Shown here in pieces: positions 1 to 9,900 of a stretch of 41,750 nucleotides of DNA. The stretch's first letter is position 1. Each line of letters begins with the position of its first letter. This DNA is from Candidatus Limnocylindrales bacterium. Its GTDB lineage: Bacteria > Desulfobacterota > Binatia > UBA1149 > CAITLU01. The stretch spans positions 1 through 41,750 of the forward strand of contig DATNBU010000030.1 in assembly GCA_035571835.1 (NCBI GenBank). Reading direction: 5' to 3'. Both the position numbers and the translations under genes were made by a program. The notes below the pieces were generated by a model. The model was not told where the DNA came from. It searched no databases and saw nothing but the letters and a program-made list of their open reading frames with translations.

Positions 1-417
1 CGCGAGCAGCACATCCGCCGCGAGAAGGCGACGTCGAACATCTGCACGAACCAGGGGCTTGCCGCGCTGTGCGCGACGGTGTTCTTCAGCCTCACCGGTC
101 GCAGCGGCCTGCGCGCGCTCGCAATCGAGAACGCGCGCGCCGCGCATCGCACCGCCGACCGGCTTCGCCGCGAAGCAGGAATCGACGTCGCGTTTGCTGC
201 GCCGTACTTCAACGAGTTCACCGCCGACGTGCCGGACCTCGACGCGGTCTTCTCGCACTGCACCGCGTCCGGCCTCGTTCCCGGCGTGAAGATTGCGCCG
301 CTGATTCCGGGGCGGCCCGAACACAGGAACCGCCTTCTGATCGCGGTTACCGAATGCACGAAAGATGCGGACGTGGACGCGCTGGTCGCGCGCCTCGCGC
401 AGAGGAAGGCGGCATGA
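1..417 (+). CDS. gcvPA: Glycine dehydrogenase (decarboxylating) subunit 1, 3' part
   Basis: This is the C-terminal part of the P-protein alpha subunit of the glycine cleavage system, which with GcvPB decarboxylates glycine and loads the aminomethyl group onto the H protein. The reading frame is open from base 1 and ends with TGA at 415-417, so about 138 codons are visible and the start lies outside the window. The stretch [18 protein letters not shown] followed by [13 protein letters not shown] is characteristic of the GcvPA C-terminal region. The stop overlaps the start of gcvPB (ATGA), the usual arrangement for the split P-protein and a sign of translational coupling. Identification is firm; only the missing 5' part limits it. 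Confidence 0.93.
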   Translation, partial: REQHIRREKATSNICTNQGLAALCATVFFSLTGRSGLRALAIENARAAHRTADRLRREAGIDVAFAAPYFNEFTADVPDLDAVFSHCTASGLVPGVKIAPLIPGRPEHRNRLLIAVTECTKDADVDALVARLAQRKAA

Positions 418-1880
418 CGCGCAGGCTCGAACCGCTGATTTTCGAAAAGGGCAGTCCCGGCCGCAGCGGCGTCGACGTCGCCGGAGCCGGCGGCCCGCTT
501 CCGATCGACGCTTCGCTGCTTCGCGACGAGCTCGAGGATTTTCCGGAAGTCAGCGAGCCCGAAGTGATCCGTCACTACGTGCGGCTCTCGCAACTCAACT
601 TCTCGGCCGCGACCAACTTCTATCCGCTCGGTTCGTGCACGATGAAGTACAACCCGGTTGCCAACGAGCGCGCCGCCGCGCTGCCGGGGTTTGCGAACAT
701 TCATCCGTACGCGCCGGAAGAGCTGGTGCAGGGGGCGCTGCGACTTCTCGTCGATCTCGAGCACCGGCTCTGCGAGATCAGCGGCCTCGATGCGGTATCC
801 CTGCAGCCGGCCGCCGGTGCGCAGGGCGAGCTCGCCGGCATGAAGATGGTGCGCGCATGGCACGTGGCCGAAGGCCGAGCGCGGAGGAAGGTGCTGATTC
901 CGGAGAGCGCGCACGGGACCAATCCGGCGAGCGCGACGCTCTGCGGTTACGACAGCGTCTCGGTGCCGTGCGACGCGCGCGGCCTTCTGTCGACCGCTGC
1001 CGTCCGCGAGCGCATGGACGAAGACGTCGCCGCGCTGATGGTGACCAATCCGAATACGCTCGGCCTGTTCGAGGAAGACATCGAGCAGATCGCCGCCGTC
1101 GTGCATGAGAAGGGCGGCCTCGTCTACATGGACGGCGCGAACATGAACGCGCTGATGGGCGTCGCGAAGCCCGGCCACATGGGCGCCGACGTGCTGCAGT
1201 TCAACCTGCACAAGACGTTCTCGACTCCGCACGGCGGCGGCGGCCCCGGCGCCGGCCCGGTCGCCGTGAAGAGCCATCTCGAAAAATTCCTGCCGCGTCC
1301 GCGCATCGTCGAAAAGAACGGCCGTCTCGCGTGGGATCACGACTGCCCGGACTCGATCGGCAAGGTGCGCTCGTTCTACGGCAACTTCGGCATCCTCGTG
1401 CGTGCGTGGTCGTACATGGCCGCGTGCGGCGGCGACGGCCTCACCGATGCGACCCGCTGCGCCGTGCTCGCCGCGAACTACATCAAGGCGCGCCTGACGC
1501 CGCGCTACGCCGTTGCGTACGATCGCCCGTGCATGCACGAGGTCGTGCTGACCGACAAGCTGCAGCTGCGCTCCGGCGTGAAGACGCTCGACATCGCCAA
1601 GCGCCTTCTCGACCACGGCTTCCACGCCCCGACCATCTACTTCCCGCTGGTCGTCGCCGGCGCGCTGATGATCGAGCCCACCGAAACCGAAAGCCTCGAA
1701 ACCATCGACAGCTTCATCGACGCGATGCTCGCCGTAGCCGACGAAGCCGAGAACGATCCGGACAAGGTTCGCGAGGCGCCGCACGAAACGATTCTCGCAA
1801 GGCTCGACGAGACGCGTGCTGCAAGATTCCCCATCCTGACGTGGCCGGGCCACCAGGAACCGGAGAAGCAAGAGGTCTGA
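414..1880 (+). CDS. gcvPB: Glycine dehydrogenase (decarboxylating) subunit 2
   Basis: This is the PLP-binding beta subunit of the two-subunit P-protein, a cytoplasmic enzyme of glycine catabolism and one-carbon supply. It has 488 residues, the normal size for GcvPB. The start is the ATG overlapping the gcvPA stop; the frame is open further upstream, but that part reads through gcvPA and is not part of this gene. Recognisable stretches are [13 protein letters not shown] near residue 70, [19 protein letters not shown], and the PLP-lysine motif [15 protein letters not shown] with Lys at about residue 267. The C-terminal helix-rich tail ends in [15 protein letters not shown]. No frameshift is seen. 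The pair is probably the distal end of a gcvT-gcvH-gcvPA-gcvPB operon whose first genes lie upstream of the window. Confidence 0.95.
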   Translation: MTRRLEPLIFEKGSPGRSGVDVAGAGGPLPIDASLLRDELEDFPEVSEPEVIRHYVRLSQLNFSAATNFYPLGSCTMKYNPVANERAAALPGFANIHPYAPEELVQGALRLLVDLEHRLCEISGLDAVSLQPAAGAQGELAGMKMVRAWHVAEGRARRKVLIPESAHGTNPASATLCGYDSVSVPCDARGLLSTAAVRERMDEDVAALMVTNPNTLGLFEEDIEQIAAVVHEKGGLVYMDGANMNALMGVAKPGHMGADVLQFNLHKTFSTPHGGGGPGAGPVAVKSHLEKFLPRPRIVEKNGRLAWDHDCPDSIGKVRSFYGNFGILVRAWSYMAACGGDGLTDATRCAVLAANYIKARLTPRYAVAYDRPCMHEVVLTDKLQLRSGVKTLDIAKRLLDHGFHAPTIYFPLVVAGALMIEPTETESLETIDSFIDAMLAVADEAENDPDKVREAPHETILARLDETRAARFPILTWPGHQEPEKQEV

Positions 1881-1885
1881 TGACC

Positions 1886-1912
1886 ACGCTTCCCGGAGAT
1901 ATTCGGGAGCGT
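1886..1912 (+). terminator. Possible weak terminator hairpin after gcvPB
   Basis: A 9-bp stem (arms 1886-1895 and 1904-1912, one bulged T, 8-nt loop) begins five bases after the gcvPB stop. It is followed by a short inverted TCGTT/AACGA pair rather than a T-run. It may end the gcv transcript, but lacks the T-tract of a classical intrinsic terminator. Confidence 0.3.
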
Positions 1913-1985
1913 CGTTAAAACGACTCAGCACCACAGAAAAGGTGGGTGGGGCAGCCAAGCCGCGAGAGCCCACGCAACACGAGCC

Positions 1986-2104
1986 GGGCGTCGAGAAGGG
2001 CCCAGATGCAAGGCGCGATCCGCGTAGTGAGGGAGTCATACTTCCCGTACGTCGACCGAACGAAGCGGATCGCAACGCGGCAGATGGGTCCTTATCGGCG
2101 TCCG
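1986..2104 (+). repeat. Structured intergenic repeat element, copy 1
   Basis: This ~119-bp element occurs again at 38375-38495 in the same orientation. An outer imperfect stem pairs 1993-2009 (GAGAAGGGCCCAGATGC) with 2080-2096, with mismatches and a G-T pair. An inner perfect 9-bp stem pairs 2015-2023 (GCGATCCGC) with 2065-2073. The inner stem encloses a 41-nt core (2024-2064) that matches the other copy at 40 of 41 positions and contains a small GGGA/TCCC hairpin. The inner stem has an unrelated sequence in the other copy yet is again perfectly paired. No credible coding frame runs through it. It may be a mobile palindromic repeat or a small structured RNA; I do not recognise a named family. 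It fills most of the 308-bp gap between gcvPB and tatA. Confidence 0.75.
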
Positions 2105-2117
2105 GCCCACGTCTGTC

Positions 2118-2170
2118 GGCCCGTCCCGAAATACGGCCGACCCCGTCTTTGTTGGCCCGTCCCGAAATAC
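2118..2170 (+). repeat. 17-bp direct repeat pair upstream of tatA
   Basis: The 17-mer GGCCCGTCCCGAAATAC occurs at 2118-2134 and again at 2154-2170, a spacing of 36 bp. The second copy ends 18 bases before the tatA start codon. A TATAGT hexamer at 2175-2180 could be a -10 element, but no well-placed -35 box is visible. The repeat pair could be a regulator-binding site or a relic of duplication next to the structured repeat. Confidence 0.5.
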
Positions 2171-2188
2171 CGCCTATAGTCGGGGGAC

Positions 2189-2416
2189 ATGTTCGGTCTA
2201 GGCATCTACGAGCTGCTGATCATTCTCGTGATCGTCATCATCATCTTCGGCGCGGGGAAGCTGCCGGAGCTTGGTGAAGGCATCGGGCGCGGCATCAAGA
2301 ACTTCCGGCAGGCGGTCAAGCCGGAGGAGATCGATGTTACTCCGCGGGATGAGGATCGGCCGGCAGATCCGGATCGGAGTCCGCAGCGGAATCCGCGGGA
2401 GGATGGCCGGCGCTAG
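2189..2416 (+). CDS. tatA: Sec-independent translocase protein TatA/TatE
   Basis: This small membrane protein forms the pore component of the twin-arginine translocase, which exports folded proteins across the inner membrane. It has 75 residues, typical for TatA. A single transmembrane helix covers about residues 4-20 ([16 protein letters not shown]), followed by the signature [10 protein letters not shown] hinge and an amphipathic helix ([15 protein letters not shown]), then a charged Asp/Arg/Pro-rich tail. A run of G (2182-2186) lies almost against the ATG, too close for an ideal Shine-Dalgarno site; with TATAGT at 2175 the mRNA could be nearly leaderless (inference). The last 80 bp overlap the end of the convergent gene at 2337. 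TatB and TatC are not in this window, so it stands alone here. Confidence 0.9.
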   Translation: MFGLGIYELLIILVIVIIIFGAGKLPELGEGIGRGIKNFRQAVKPEEIDVTPRDEDRPADPDRSPQRNPREDGRR

Positions 2417-2978
2417 GCTCGGCCGACGCGATCCGGTAGCTGACCTCGTCGATTTCCGTCCGAAGCTGGGTAAGGGCCACCTGGCAGTCGGTCCGCTCTC
2501 CCGGCGCAAGCACCTCGCTCTCCGTCGCAAGCCCCATCAACGCCGAAACTTCGTCGCGCGACAGTCGCTTGACGAGCCGCACGCTGACGTTCTTGCCGCA
2601 CGTCCCCTGGCTTTTCGCGATCAGCTTGCCGTCGCGATATCCCTCGATTTCGAGCCGGATGCCGCGCACCGGAATCGACGAGTCGTTGACGAGCGTCGCT
2701 TCGAACAGCAGTGCGACCGAACGGTCGGACAGCGTCATGTGCTCGGTATGAACGTCGGTCAGGCGAAGCTGCTCGGCGACGATTCCGTCACTGGCCAGCG
2801 AGCCGGCGGGCGAGGGCAGGCGCGAAAGCAGCTCGTCGGTCCAGCGGTGATTGTTGGCGAGAAACAGCGCAAAAAGCGCGAACGCGCCCACGCTCGACGC
2901 CATCAGGACGACGGCGCTCCAGGCCGACGATGATTCCTTTGGCTCGTCGGGAACGATGGCTCTCGGGCTGCGCGCCAT
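2337..2978 (-). CDS. Membrane-anchored protein with DUF3426-like domain
   Basis: The product is a protein of about 213 residues with one predicted transmembrane helix ([22 protein letters not shown], near residues 20-41) and a C-terminal periplasmic domain. The pattern of that domain ([19 protein letters not shown], then [15 protein letters not shown], then [13 protein letters not shown]) resembles DUF3426, usually found at the C-terminus of MJ0042-type zinc-ribbon proteins; no zinc ribbon is present here. The ATG at 2978 is preferred because AGGAG lies 12 bases upstream; an ATG at 3020 and a TTG at 3059 are also in frame, but the TTG would run into the tRNA promoter. The 3' end overlaps the tatA coding region by 80 bp in convergent orientation. 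The function is unknown. Confidence 0.62.
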   Translation of the reverse strand: MARSPRAIVPDEPKESSSAWSAVVLMASSVGAFALFALFLANNHRWTDELLSRLPSPAGSLASDGIVAEQLRLTDVHTEHMTLSDRSVALLFEATLVNDSSIPVRGIRLEIEGYRDGKLIAKSQGTCGKNVSVRLVKRLSRDEVSALMGLATESEVLAPGERTDCQVALTQLRTEIDEVSYRIASAEPSAGHPPADSAADSDPDLPADPHPAE

Positions 2979-3049
2979 TGCGGCTGAAAACTCCTGGCGA
3001 TTGTACGGGTCGTCGCGCATCTTTGCGATGCGCGGCTGGGTAAATTCAC

Positions 3050-3077
3050 TTGCCCGCAAGCCGGTTTCCGTTATGAT
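3050..3077 (+). promoter_or_regulatory. Sigma-70-type promoter of tRNA-Leu
   Basis: TTGCCC at 3050-3055 and TATGAT at 3072-3077 are separated by 16 bp and lie 13 bp before the first base of the tRNA. This is a good match to a housekeeping promoter in position and sequence. It also argues against the TTG start at 3059 for the divergent gene. Confidence 0.65.
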
Positions 3078-3090
3078 CCGCGCGCCTCGA

Positions 3091-3177
3091 GCGAAAGTGG
3101 CGGAACTGGCAGACGCGCAGGATTCAGGTTCCTGTGACCGAGAGGTCGTGGGGGTTCAAGTCCCCCCTTTCGCACCA
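3091..3177 (+). tRNA. tRNA-Leu (anticodon CAG)
   Basis: The 87-nt sequence folds as a class II tRNA. The acceptor stem is GCGAAAG (3091-3097) with CTTTCGC (3167-3173). A D-arm follows, then an anticodon loop TTCAGGT with CAG at 3125-3127, a long variable arm (TGACC/GGTCG) and a T-arm with GGGGG-TTCAAGT-CCCCC. The discriminator is A and CCA is encoded (3175-3177). It closely resembles the E. coli CUG-reading tRNA-Leu as I know it. CTG should be a dominant Leu codon at this GC content. A strong promoter sits just upstream. Confidence 0.96.
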
Positions 3178-3218
3178 ACATCTTCCCGCGGTCTCACGGC
3201 CGCCCTCTGAGAAGCAGA

Positions 3219-3710
3219 GTGTCCATCGACGCGACCTCCTTTCGCCGGATCATGGGCAGCTTCGCGACCGGCATCGGCGTCGTCACGACCGACAACGACG
3301 GCCGCCTTCACGGGCTCACGGCCAACTCGATCACGAGCGTCTCGCTCGAACCGATGCTGCTGCTCGTGTGTGTCGACAAGGCGGCGCACGGGCACGCCGA
3401 GCTGATGCGCTGCCGGAGCTTCGGCGTCAGCATCCTCGCCGCCGACCAGAAGGATGTCTCCTCGCTGTTCGCAAAGACCGGCGAGCCGGAGCTCGGCACG
3501 CTGCGCGGTGTACCGTTTCGTACCGGCCGCAGCGGCTGCCCGCTGGTCGAAGGCGCGATCGCGCACGTCGAGTGCGCGCCGCACGCGGTCGTCGATGCCG
3601 GCGACCATACGATCTTCGTCGGCCGCGTCCTGCATGCCAGCATCGAACGCGACGACACCGGTCCGCTGCTGTACTTCCGCGGCGGCTATCGCGAGATCGG
3701 CGACCTCTGA
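3219..3710 (+). CDS. Flavin reductase-like, FMN-binding protein
   Basis: This is a 163-residue cytoplasmic protein of the flavin reductase (DIM6/NTAB, split-barrel) family, which uses NAD(P)H to reduce FMN or FAD, often for a partner monooxygenase. The N-terminus FRRIMGSFATGIGVVTT and the following GLTANSITSVSLEPMLLLVCVDK are the family's FMN-binding signature. Later motifs are FGVSIL, a GCPLVEGAIAHVEC segment and a C-terminal LLYFRGGYREI. The start is GTG at 3219, since the frame begins with the expected N-terminal helix; the Shine-Dalgarno sequence is weak. It lies 41 bp after the tRNA, so it may be read through from the tRNA promoter. No oxygenase partner is adjacent, so the substrate cannot be named. 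Confidence 0.88.
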   Translation: MSIDATSFRRIMGSFATGIGVVTTDNDGRLHGLTANSITSVSLEPMLLLVCVDKAAHGHAELMRCRSFGVSILAADQKDVSSLFAKTGEPELGTLRGVPFRTGRSGCPLVEGAIAHVECAPHAVVDAGDHTIFVGRVLHASIERDDTGPLLYFRGGYREIGDL

Positions 3711-3720
3711 TCATTGGGAA

Positions 3721-3764
3721 CAGACACCGATTTCGCGAAATCCGTGTCTGACCCCGATTTTTTT
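3721..3764 (+). repeat. REP-like palindrome with T-run, upstream of protease cluster
   Basis: Bases 3721-3750 form an almost perfect 30-bp palindrome centred on TTTCGCGAAA, with one mismatched pair. It begins ten bases after the flavin reductase stop and is followed by a run of seven T (3758-3764) and a second TGACCCCGATT (that motif ends the palindrome and recurs at 3766-3776). It can serve as an intrinsic terminator for the preceding gene. A close relative lies at 22585-22630, just beyond the last protease gene, so it looks like a dispersed REP-type element. The rest of the 224-bp gap holds an inverted TACTCA/TGAGTA pair and no gene. Confidence 0.65.
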
Positions 3765-3934
3765 CTGACCCCGATTACTCATGCCGCACTGCGCTCGTCG
3801 CGGCTCAGCGCGTCGTTGAGTAACGCCTAAGGTTTTTCTTTCGATTTGCCCGGCTAAACACCCCGCTTCTGGGTTACATGCAGCCCACTTCCCCGGTAGA
3901 GTGACCGCGTTCGGAAACAAGCGGGGACTTCTCA

Positions 3935-6900
3935 TTGAGCGTTCGGATCGGCAGAGGGACGACGATCGGTTCGGTTCTGGGAGTGTTGGTGGGGCTCACC
4001 GGGTTGGTTGCGCCGCCATGCGCGGAAGCTGCGCCTTCCGAGTGGCGAGTGCCGGCCGAACCGGCGGTACGCCCTGAGCTTCCATCCCGATTCCAGATCG
4101 ATGCAGATGACAATCGGGTCGAAGACTCGATCGATCACGCCGTGGGCAAGCTTCGTCGCGCCTACGCGCGCGAGCTCGTGCTCGAACGCCGCGGCGAGCT
4201 CGAAGACAAGCTCGCCGAGCCGGTTCGCGTCGAGCTCGTCTTCTCGTCGCAGGTCACGCAGCAGCAGATCGACGACTTCGTCGCGCTCGGCGGTGAGATC
4301 GAGCATCTCTACAAGGCGATCAGCTACGGCTGGAGCGGCACGTTCCCGCGCGCGTCGGTCGATGCTCTTCCCGCGGCGATGGGCGACACGCTGATCGTCG
4401 TCACCGAGGATCATCCGGGCAAGCTCACCATGGACGAAGCCACGCGCACCGGTCGCGTGCGGCCGATGTGGGTCGCCGGATACGCGGGCACGTCGAACGG
4501 ACTCTCAGGAACCAGCGACATCACGATCGCGATCGTCGATTCCGGCGTGGACGATTCGCATACCGACCTCGCCGGACGCCTCGAATATTGGAAGGACTAC
4601 ACGGCCGACGGCGATGCGAACCCGCGCGACGTCGTCCAGCACGGCTCGCACGTTGCCGGCATTGCGCTCGGAACCGGCGCGGCCTTCGGCGTCGGTCCCG
4701 GCACGCTCAACTACACCGACAGCGGCGACGAGACGGGACTTGCCGTCAACGCGTGGGCGCACAACTTCCTCCACTACGCGCCGGTGACCACGAACATCAC
4801 GCAGGTTGCCACGTGGCTGGGCGGCGGATCGGCGCTGCAGCGCCTGGCGGCGCGCACGAACGGAGTCGGCGGCTCTTTCCTGTCGATCAACTTCAACTCG
4901 GCTACGGCCTCGCCGAATACGCTGAACAGCCAGACGATCGGCAATCCGTCCCAGGCGTACACGACGGCACTGATCCAGAACGGCTCGATCAACAAGTTTG
5001 CGATCGCGACGACGGTATCGCCGTACCCGGCCGTCGGCGACGGCTTCAACGCCATGCGCGGTGTCGCGCCCGGCGCGAAGTGGGCCGGCGCCAAAGTCGT
5101 CTCGAACGCAAATGCGACCAGCGCTGCGATCATCGGCGCGGCGCTCGACGACCTGGTCGTCCAGAAGAGCGCGCACAACATCAAGGTCGTCACGATCAGC
5201 ATCGGACTGACCGGCGCGCCGGGTCTCGACCCGGCGCTGCGCGCCAAGGTCAACACGATGGTCGGCAACGGCATCGTGGTCGTCTGCGCGGCCGGCAACG
5301 ACGGCACCGCCAGCGGAAGCGGCAACCAGGTCGACGATCCGGGCCGCGCGGGCCTTGCGATCACTGTCGGCGCGAGCAACGACGCCGACCGCCTGACCGA
5401 ATATTCGAGCATCGGCTTTGCGTCGCCGGGCTCCGACGAAGACATGAAGCCCGACCTGATCGCGCCGGGCGGCTCGGAGTACTACTCGGGCATCATGTCG
5501 GTCGACAGCAACGACGCCGACGCGAGCGTGTCGACGTTCGCCGACAAGGTCGCCAACGACTACTACATCTTCAAGGGTACTTCGGCCTCCGCGCCGTTCG
5601 TCGCGGGCTCGGCCGCACTGATGATCGATGCGCTGCAGAAGAACGGAACGTCGTGGACGTTCGCGTCGAGCGCGCAGCCGCTGTTCGTCAAGATGCTGCT
5701 GCTGGCGTCGTCGACCGAGACCAATGCGAACCGGGAGATGACGGCGAACGGAGGCAACCCGACTCTCGGCCGTGCCGCCGATCCCAAGGACATCCGCGAA
5801 GGCTACGGGATGATCAACCCCGATGCCGCCACCGAGGCGATCACACAGGTCTACAGCGGTGGAACCTTGAACGGCTCGACCAATAGCGGCCGTTTCGATC
5901 GTCGCGCGTGGGGCCGCAAGCTCGGCATCACCAGCGGTCCTGCGGTCACGCTCAACCTCGACGTCCCTGCGGATTCGGACTACGACCTCTATCTCGTTAG
6001 CGGCATCCCCGATGCCAACGGCAACCCGGTCATCCGCGCGTCGAGCACCAACGCCGGTGTCGGCATCGACGAATCGATCACGTTCACGCCGACGTCGACC
6101 GAGCCGCGCTACCTGTTCATCAAGCTCATTCCGGTACAGACCGCGTGTGCTGCAAGCACCTCGGTATGCAACATCAATGATCCGGCGACGTGCGCCGGCA
6201 CCAACACCTCGTGCGGGGCTGGCCAGGCCGCGCTCGTGTGTGCGTGCGGATTCGTCGAGACGTGCGATCCGGTCGCCAGGGTCTGTTCGAAAGCAAGCTC
6301 GTGGACGCTGACGAATTCGACGGCGCAGGCTTCGTGCGGCGACGGAACCAAGCAGGGCGGAGAAGGATGCGACGACGGCAACACCGTCAGCGGCGACTGC
6401 TGCTCGTCGACGTGCGCCGTCGAAGCCAACGGCTCGCCGTGCAACGACGGCCTGTTCTGCACCGCGAGCGACAGCTGCTCGGCCGGAGCCTGCGTCGGCA
6501 GCGGCAATCCGTGCAGCACCGGTCCCGAGTGCAACAACGTCTGCAACGAATCGGCCGACAACTGCCTGGTGGCCAACGGCACCTCGTGCTCGAGCGATTC
6601 CAACCCGTGCACGATCGACCAGTGCAGCGCCGGCCAGTGCGGTCACGCGGCCGGCAATGCGGGCGCGACGTGCCGCGCGGTAAACGGAGTCTGCGACCAG
6701 GCTGAAAGCTGCAACGGCAGCAGCACTGCATGTCCGGCCGACGGCTATCTGTCGACCGCGACGACGTGCCGTACCACCAACGGCACCTGTGATGTGGCCG
6801 AGAAATGCAGCGGGACCGCCGCCGATTGTCCGACGGACGGGTTTGCCGGAACCGCTACGCTCTGTCGCGGATCCAACGGTGTCTGCGACGTGCAGGAGGT

Positions 6901-9900
6901 CTGCAGCGGCTCCAGTGCGGCGTGTCCGGTCGACGGCTTCGTGTCGACGTCGACTTCGTGTCGCTCGTCGACCGGTGTCTGCGATCCGGCCGAGACGTGC
7001 ACCGGCACGTCGGCATCGTGCCCGGCCAACACGTTCCTGTCGTCGGCGGCGGTGTGCCGCCCGTCGACTGCAATCTGCGATGCAGCCGAGACGTGCAGCG
7101 GCTCGAGCGGCGCGTGTCCGGCCGACGGCTGGGCATCGACGGCAACCGTCTGCCGGGCATCGACGGGCGTCTGCGATCCGCAGGAGACATGCCCGGGCAC
7201 GAGCTCGACATGCCCGGCCAACGCACTGCTTCCCACGTCGGCGATCTGCCGCCCGAGCACGTCGCTGTGCGATGTGCCGGAGCTGTGCCTTGGCACCGCC
7301 GGAGGCTGCCCGATCGACGTGTTCGCGCCGACCGCGACGGTATGCCGCGCATCCACCGCGCTGTGCGATGCGATCGAGACCTGCACCGGCACCAGCGCAG
7401 CGTGCCCGAGCAACGGTTTTTCCGCCGCGAGCGTCGTCTGCCGCAGCTCGACGAGCCTTTGCGACGCGCAGGAGACCTGCACAGGAACTTCGATCACGTG
7501 CCCGTCGGACGGTTTCGCGTCGTCGTCGACCGTGTGCCGCACGTCGACCAGCGTCTGCGACGCGCAGGAGAACTGTACGGGCGGGTCGGCGACGTGTCCT
7601 GCCGACGGTTTCGCATCGTCGTCGACGGTCTGCCGGCCCGGCACGACCATCTGCGATGCCGCCGAGCGCTGCACCGGTGCGTCGAACTCGTGCCCGGCCG
7701 ACGGGTTTGCCGACTCGAACACGGTCTGCCGGCCTACGGCCGGAAACTGCGACCTCGCGGAGAAGTGCACGGGCGCTTCGGCCACGTGTCCGGGAGACGG
7801 CTTCGCGTCGACCGCGACGGTCTGCCGCGTGGCAAACGGCGTCTGCGACGTTGACGAGACGTGCACCGGCGCGAGCGCGACGTGTCCGGCGAATGGATTC
7901 GCGAACACCGCGACGCTCTGCCGCCCGGGCACCGGCCTGTGCGACGCGCAGGAGAGTTGCAGCGGAACTTCTGCGTCGTGTCCTGCCGACGGATTCGCCG
8001 CAAGCTCGACGGTATGCCGTCCGTCGACGAGCATCTGCGACGCGCAGGAGACGTGCACCGGCGCGTCGGCGACGTGTCCCGGCGACGGCTTCTCGTCGTC
8101 GTCAACGGTTTGCCGGCCCGGCACCGGCGTCTGCGATGCCGCCGAACGCTGCACCGGCGCATCGAACGCGTGTCCGGCCGACGCGTTCGCCGACTCGAAC
8201 ACGGTCTGCCGGCCGACTGCCGGCAACTGCGATCTCGCCGAGAAATGCACCGGCGGTTCCGCCGCATGTCCTGCCGACGGATTCGCATCGACGTCGACGA
8301 TCTGCCGCGGCTCCGCGGGCATCTGTGATGTTCAGGAGACGTGCACCGGCGCGAGCGCGACTTGCCCGAATGACATTTTCGCATCGACCGCTTCGATCTG
8401 CCGCTCGAGCAACGGCCTCTGCGACGTGCTCGAAAGCTGTACAGGCTCGGCGGCGGCGTGTCCGGCCGACGGCTTCGCCGCGAGCTCGACGGTGTGCCGC
8501 CCGTCGACGAGCATCTGCGACGCGCAGGAGACGTGCACGGGCGCGTCGGCGACGTGTCCCGGCGACGGCTTCTCGTCGTCGTCAACGGTTTGCCGACCTG
8601 GCACCGGCGTCTGCGATGCCGCCGAACGCTGCACCGGCGCATCGAACTCATGCCCCGCCGACGCGTTCGCCGACTCGAACACGGTCTGCCGTCCGACCGC
8701 CGGCAACTGCGATCTTGCCGAAAAATGCACCGGCGGCTCCGCCGCATGTCCCGCCGACGGATTCGCGTCGACCGCGACGATCTGCCGGGGCTCAGCGGGC
8801 GTGTGCGACGTTCAGGAGACGTGCACCGGTGCGAGCGCGACGTGTCCCGTTGACACGTTCGCATCGACGGCTTCGCTCTGCCGTCCGGGCACCGGTCTGT
8901 GCGACGCGCAGGAGACCTGCAACGGAACGTCGGCGTCCTGTCCGGCCGACGGATTCGCCGCGAGCTCGACCGTTTGCCGCCCGTCGACGAGCATCTGCGA
9001 CGCGCAGGAGACCTGCACAGGCGCTTCGGCGACGTGTCCCGGCGACGGCTTCTCGTCGTCGTCAACGGTTTGCCGACCCGGCACCGGCGTCTGCGATGCC
9101 GCCGAACGCTGCACCGGCGCATCGAACTCGTGTCCGGCCGACGCGTTCGCCGACTCGAACACGGTCTGCCGGCCGACTGCCGGCAACTGCGATCTTGCCG
9201 AAAAGTGCACCGGTGGTTCCGCCGCATGTCCTGCCGATGGATTCGCGTCGACGTCGACGATCTGCCGCGGCTCCGCGGGCATCTGTGATGTTCAGGAGAC
9301 GTGCACCGGCGCGAGCGCGACTTGCCCGGGCGATATTCTCGTCTCGACGGCTACGCTGTGCCGCCCGAGCACCGGCCTGTGCGACGCGCAGGAGTCCTGC
9401 AACGGAACCTCCGCGTCGTGTCCGGCCGACGGCTTCGCCGCGAGCTCGACGGTGTGCCGGCCGTCGACGAGCATCTGCGATGCGCAGGAGACGTGCACCG
9501 GCGCTTCGGCGACGTGTCCCGGAGACGGCTTCGCATCATCGTCGACGGTGTGTCGCCCGGGCACGACCATCTGCGATGCGGCAGAACGCTGCACCGGTGC
9601 ATCGAGCTCGTGCCCGGCCGACGCGTTCGCCGACTCGAACACCGTCTGCCGCCCGACTGCCGGCAACTGCGATCTTGCGGAGAAGTGCACCGGCGGTTCC
9701 GCCACATGTCCCGCCGACGGATTCGCGTCGACCGCGACGATCTGCCGCGGCTCTGCGGGCATCTGTGATGTTCAGGAGACGTGCACCGGCGCGAGCGCGG
9801 CGTGCCCGAACGACATTTTCGCATCGACCGCTTCGATCTGCCGCTCGAGCACCGGGCTCTGCGACGCGCAGGAGTCCTGCAATGGCTCGTCCGCGTCGTG

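Noticed and set aside
1880..1918. Twelve-codon open frame right after gcvPB (ATG overlapping the stop)
   Set aside because: Too short, and the sequence is better explained by the hairpin it contains.
1986..2104. Integron attC site for the structured repeat
   Set aside because: No RYYYAAC/GTTRRRY core sites at the ends, no integrase or cassette array; the fixed part is the central core rather than the ends.
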